The notes beneath the pieces are model-generated. The model did not search any database. It was not told where the DNA came from and worked only from the letters and a program-made list of their open reading frames with translations. Source: Actinoplanes solisilvae (lineage in GTDB: Bacteria; Actinomycetota; Actinomycetes; Mycobacteriales; Micromonosporaceae). Taken from it: a DNA stretch of 64,000 nt. Of the stretch, positions 63,016-64,000 are shown piece after piece (positions within the stretch are counted from its first letter, which is position 1; every line of letters starts with the position of its first letter). The stretch is from contig NZ_RJAC01000001.1 of NCBI RefSeq assembly GCF_003999975.1, forward strand, positions 992,001 to 1,056,000, read 5' to 3'. Made by a program: the position numbers and the translations under genes.

Positions 63016-64000
63016 ATGTCGTACGCCTTCAGCAGGCGCACTCTGATGCGCGGCTCCCTCGGGGTCGCGGCCGGGGCGGGAATGGCCAGACTCGGGTCGG
63101 CCGGAACGGCGATCGCGGCCCAGCCCCGTACGGATGCCGAGATCTATGGCGTGCCGACCGTCCAGCCGCTGGTCACGCAGCGCGCCGATCCGTTCATCAC
63201 CCCCCGGACGAACGGCGTCTACTACTTCACCGGCTCGGTTCCCGAATATGACCGGGTCGCACTGCGGGGCTCCCCGACGCTGGCCGGATTGTCGGGCGCG
63301 GCCGAGACGGTGATCTGGCGGCGGCCGGCCAGCGGCAAGATGGCCGGGCACATCTGGGCGCCGGAGCTGCACCGCGTCGATGGTCGCTGGTACGTCTACT
63401 TCGCGGCCGGCGACTCCGACGACGTGTTCCGCATCCGCACCTACGTGCTCGAGTCGCCGCTGACCGACCCGCTGGACGCAAGCGGCTGGCAGCTCAAGAC
63501 CCAGCTCCTCACCGAGTGGGATGGCTTCACGCTGGACGCGACGACGTTCGCGCACCGGGGCCGCCGCTACCTGGTGTGGGCTCAGAGCGAACCGGAGATC
63601 GCGGTCAACACGAGTCTCTACATCGCGCGGATGGGCACGCCGTGGTCACTGGCGAGCAAGCCGACCCGGATCACCACGCCGACCCGGGACTGGGAGATCC
63701 AGGGTTTCCGGGTGAACGAGGGGCCGGCCGTCCTGATCCGCAACGGCCGGGTGTTCCTGACCTTCTCGGCCAGCGCCACGGACGCTCGATACTGCATGGG
63801 GCTGCTCACCGCCGACGCGGACGCCGACCTGCTCAGGCGCGAGTCGTGGGTGAAGACCCCGGATCCGATCTTCGTGACCAACACGGCGACCTCCCGGTAT
63901 GGCCCGGGGCACAACTCGTTCACGGTGGCCGAGGACGGGCACACGGACGTGCTGGTCTACCACGCCCGCGACTATCGCGACATCGTCGGCGATCCCCTGT
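63016..64000 (+). CDS. Secreted GH43 family arabinosidase, 3' end beyond window
   Basis: Partial gene, at least 328 residues. The N-terminus SRRTLMRGSLGVAAGAGMA is a Tat-type signal. The five-bladed propeller of GH43 is clear: QRADPFITPRTNGVYYFTGS with the catalytic base Asp, HIWAPELHRVDGRWYVYFAAG, DGFTLDATTF, GFRVNEGPAVLIRNGRVFLTFSAS with the acid Glu in NEGP, and YGPGHNSFTV. These match exo- or endo-arabinan-cleaving subfamilies. GGGGA precedes ATG 63016. It probably works with the upstream GH51 on arabinose polymers. Confidence 0.9.
   Translation, partial: MSYAFSRRTLMRGSLGVAAGAGMARLGSAGTAIAAQPRTDAEIYGVPTVQPLVTQRADPFITPRTNGVYYFTGSVPEYDRVALRGSPTLAGLSGAAETVIWRRPASGKMAGHIWAPELHRVDGRWYVYFAAGDSDDVFRIRTYVLESPLTDPLDASGWQLKTQLLTEWDGFTLDATTFAHRGRRYLVWAQSEPEIAVNTSLYIARMGTPWSLASKPTRITTPTRDWEIQGFRVNEGPAVLIRNGRVFLTFSASATDARYCMGLLTADADADLLRRESWVKTPDPIFVTNTATSRYGPGHNSFTVAEDGHTDVLVYHARDYRDIVGDPL

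Noticed and set aside
60435..63041. 868-residue open frame on minus
   Set aside because: Antisense shadow of the GH51 gene; composition rich in Arg/Val/Asp as expected for a GC-rich shadow.

Overview
The window is high-GC, densely packed actinomycete DNA. Several clues point to the Micromonosporaceae, most likely Actinoplanes or a close relative. It has the carD-ispDF, radA-disA and cysS-rlmB core genes typical of Actinobacteria, many GTG starts, an MsiK-type ATPase, SARP and ROK regulators, and a four-gene locus resembling the alkyl-O-dihydrogeranyl-methoxyhydroquinone (agq) cluster known from Actinoplanes missouriensis. This assignment is inferred from gene content only.

Layout. 1-7 kb: a subtilase cut by the window edge, an LtrA-like membrane protein, an Hsp70-ATPase/beta-propeller fusion, the sugar-ABC ATPase msiK and tRNA-Thr. 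7-10.7 kb: a 19-bp minisatellite, a transmembrane Ser/Thr kinase and a secreted propeller protein. 10.7-17.7 kb: rlmB, cysS, fumC and a SARP/NB-ARC/TPR regulator carrying a frameshift. 18-26.5 kb: a lipoprotein, a ROK regulator divergent from an MFS transporter, an aromatic aminotransferase, two RDD proteins, hppD and another propeller protein. 26.5-31.6 kb: a class I fumarase, the divergent dgdR/dgdA pair and a fourth propeller protein. 31.6-35.3 kb: homogentisate catabolism (an SRPBCC protein, fahA, an unknown gene and divergent hmgA). 35.3-43.3 kb: a chitosanase divergent from a csnR-csnEFGHK-type operon for uptake and breakdown of glucosamine oligosaccharides. 43.3-46.6 kb: a TPR membrane protein, ispF, ispD and carD. 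46.9-52.7 kb: a thioredoxin-like membrane protein, a collapsed TnpB relic and the type III PKS cluster. 52.7-60.4 kb: an lpqE-like gene, radA, disA, a membrane protein, a 2H phosphoesterase, a lipoprotein-like protein, def, an ACT-domain protein and mutY. 60.5-64 kb: secreted arabinan-degrading GH51 and GH43 enzymes, the second cut by the window edge.

How the genes work together. HppD, HmgA and FahA cover three of the four steps from 4-hydroxyphenylpyruvate to fumarate and acetoacetate. The nearby aminotransferase may supply the substrate, and two fumarases lie close by. No glutathione-dependent maleylacetoacetate isomerase is seen; an uncharacterised gene sits between fahA and hmgA. Chitosan is cut outside the cell by the GH46 enzyme, and the oligosaccharides are imported by CsnEFG. 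That transporter has no ATPase of its own, so MsiK from the same window is the likely motor. The sugars are then processed by a GH4 glycosidase and a sugar kinase. A palindrome at the csnR promoter, with a partial copy in the chitosanase promoter, suggests shared ROK control.

The core genes appear in the order and orientation known from mycobacteria (rlmB-cysS-ispF-ispD-carD on minus, lpqE-radA-disA-mutY on plus). About 31 kb of accessory genes separates cysS from ispF, and about 6 kb (the PKS cluster and TnpB relic) separates carD from lpqE.
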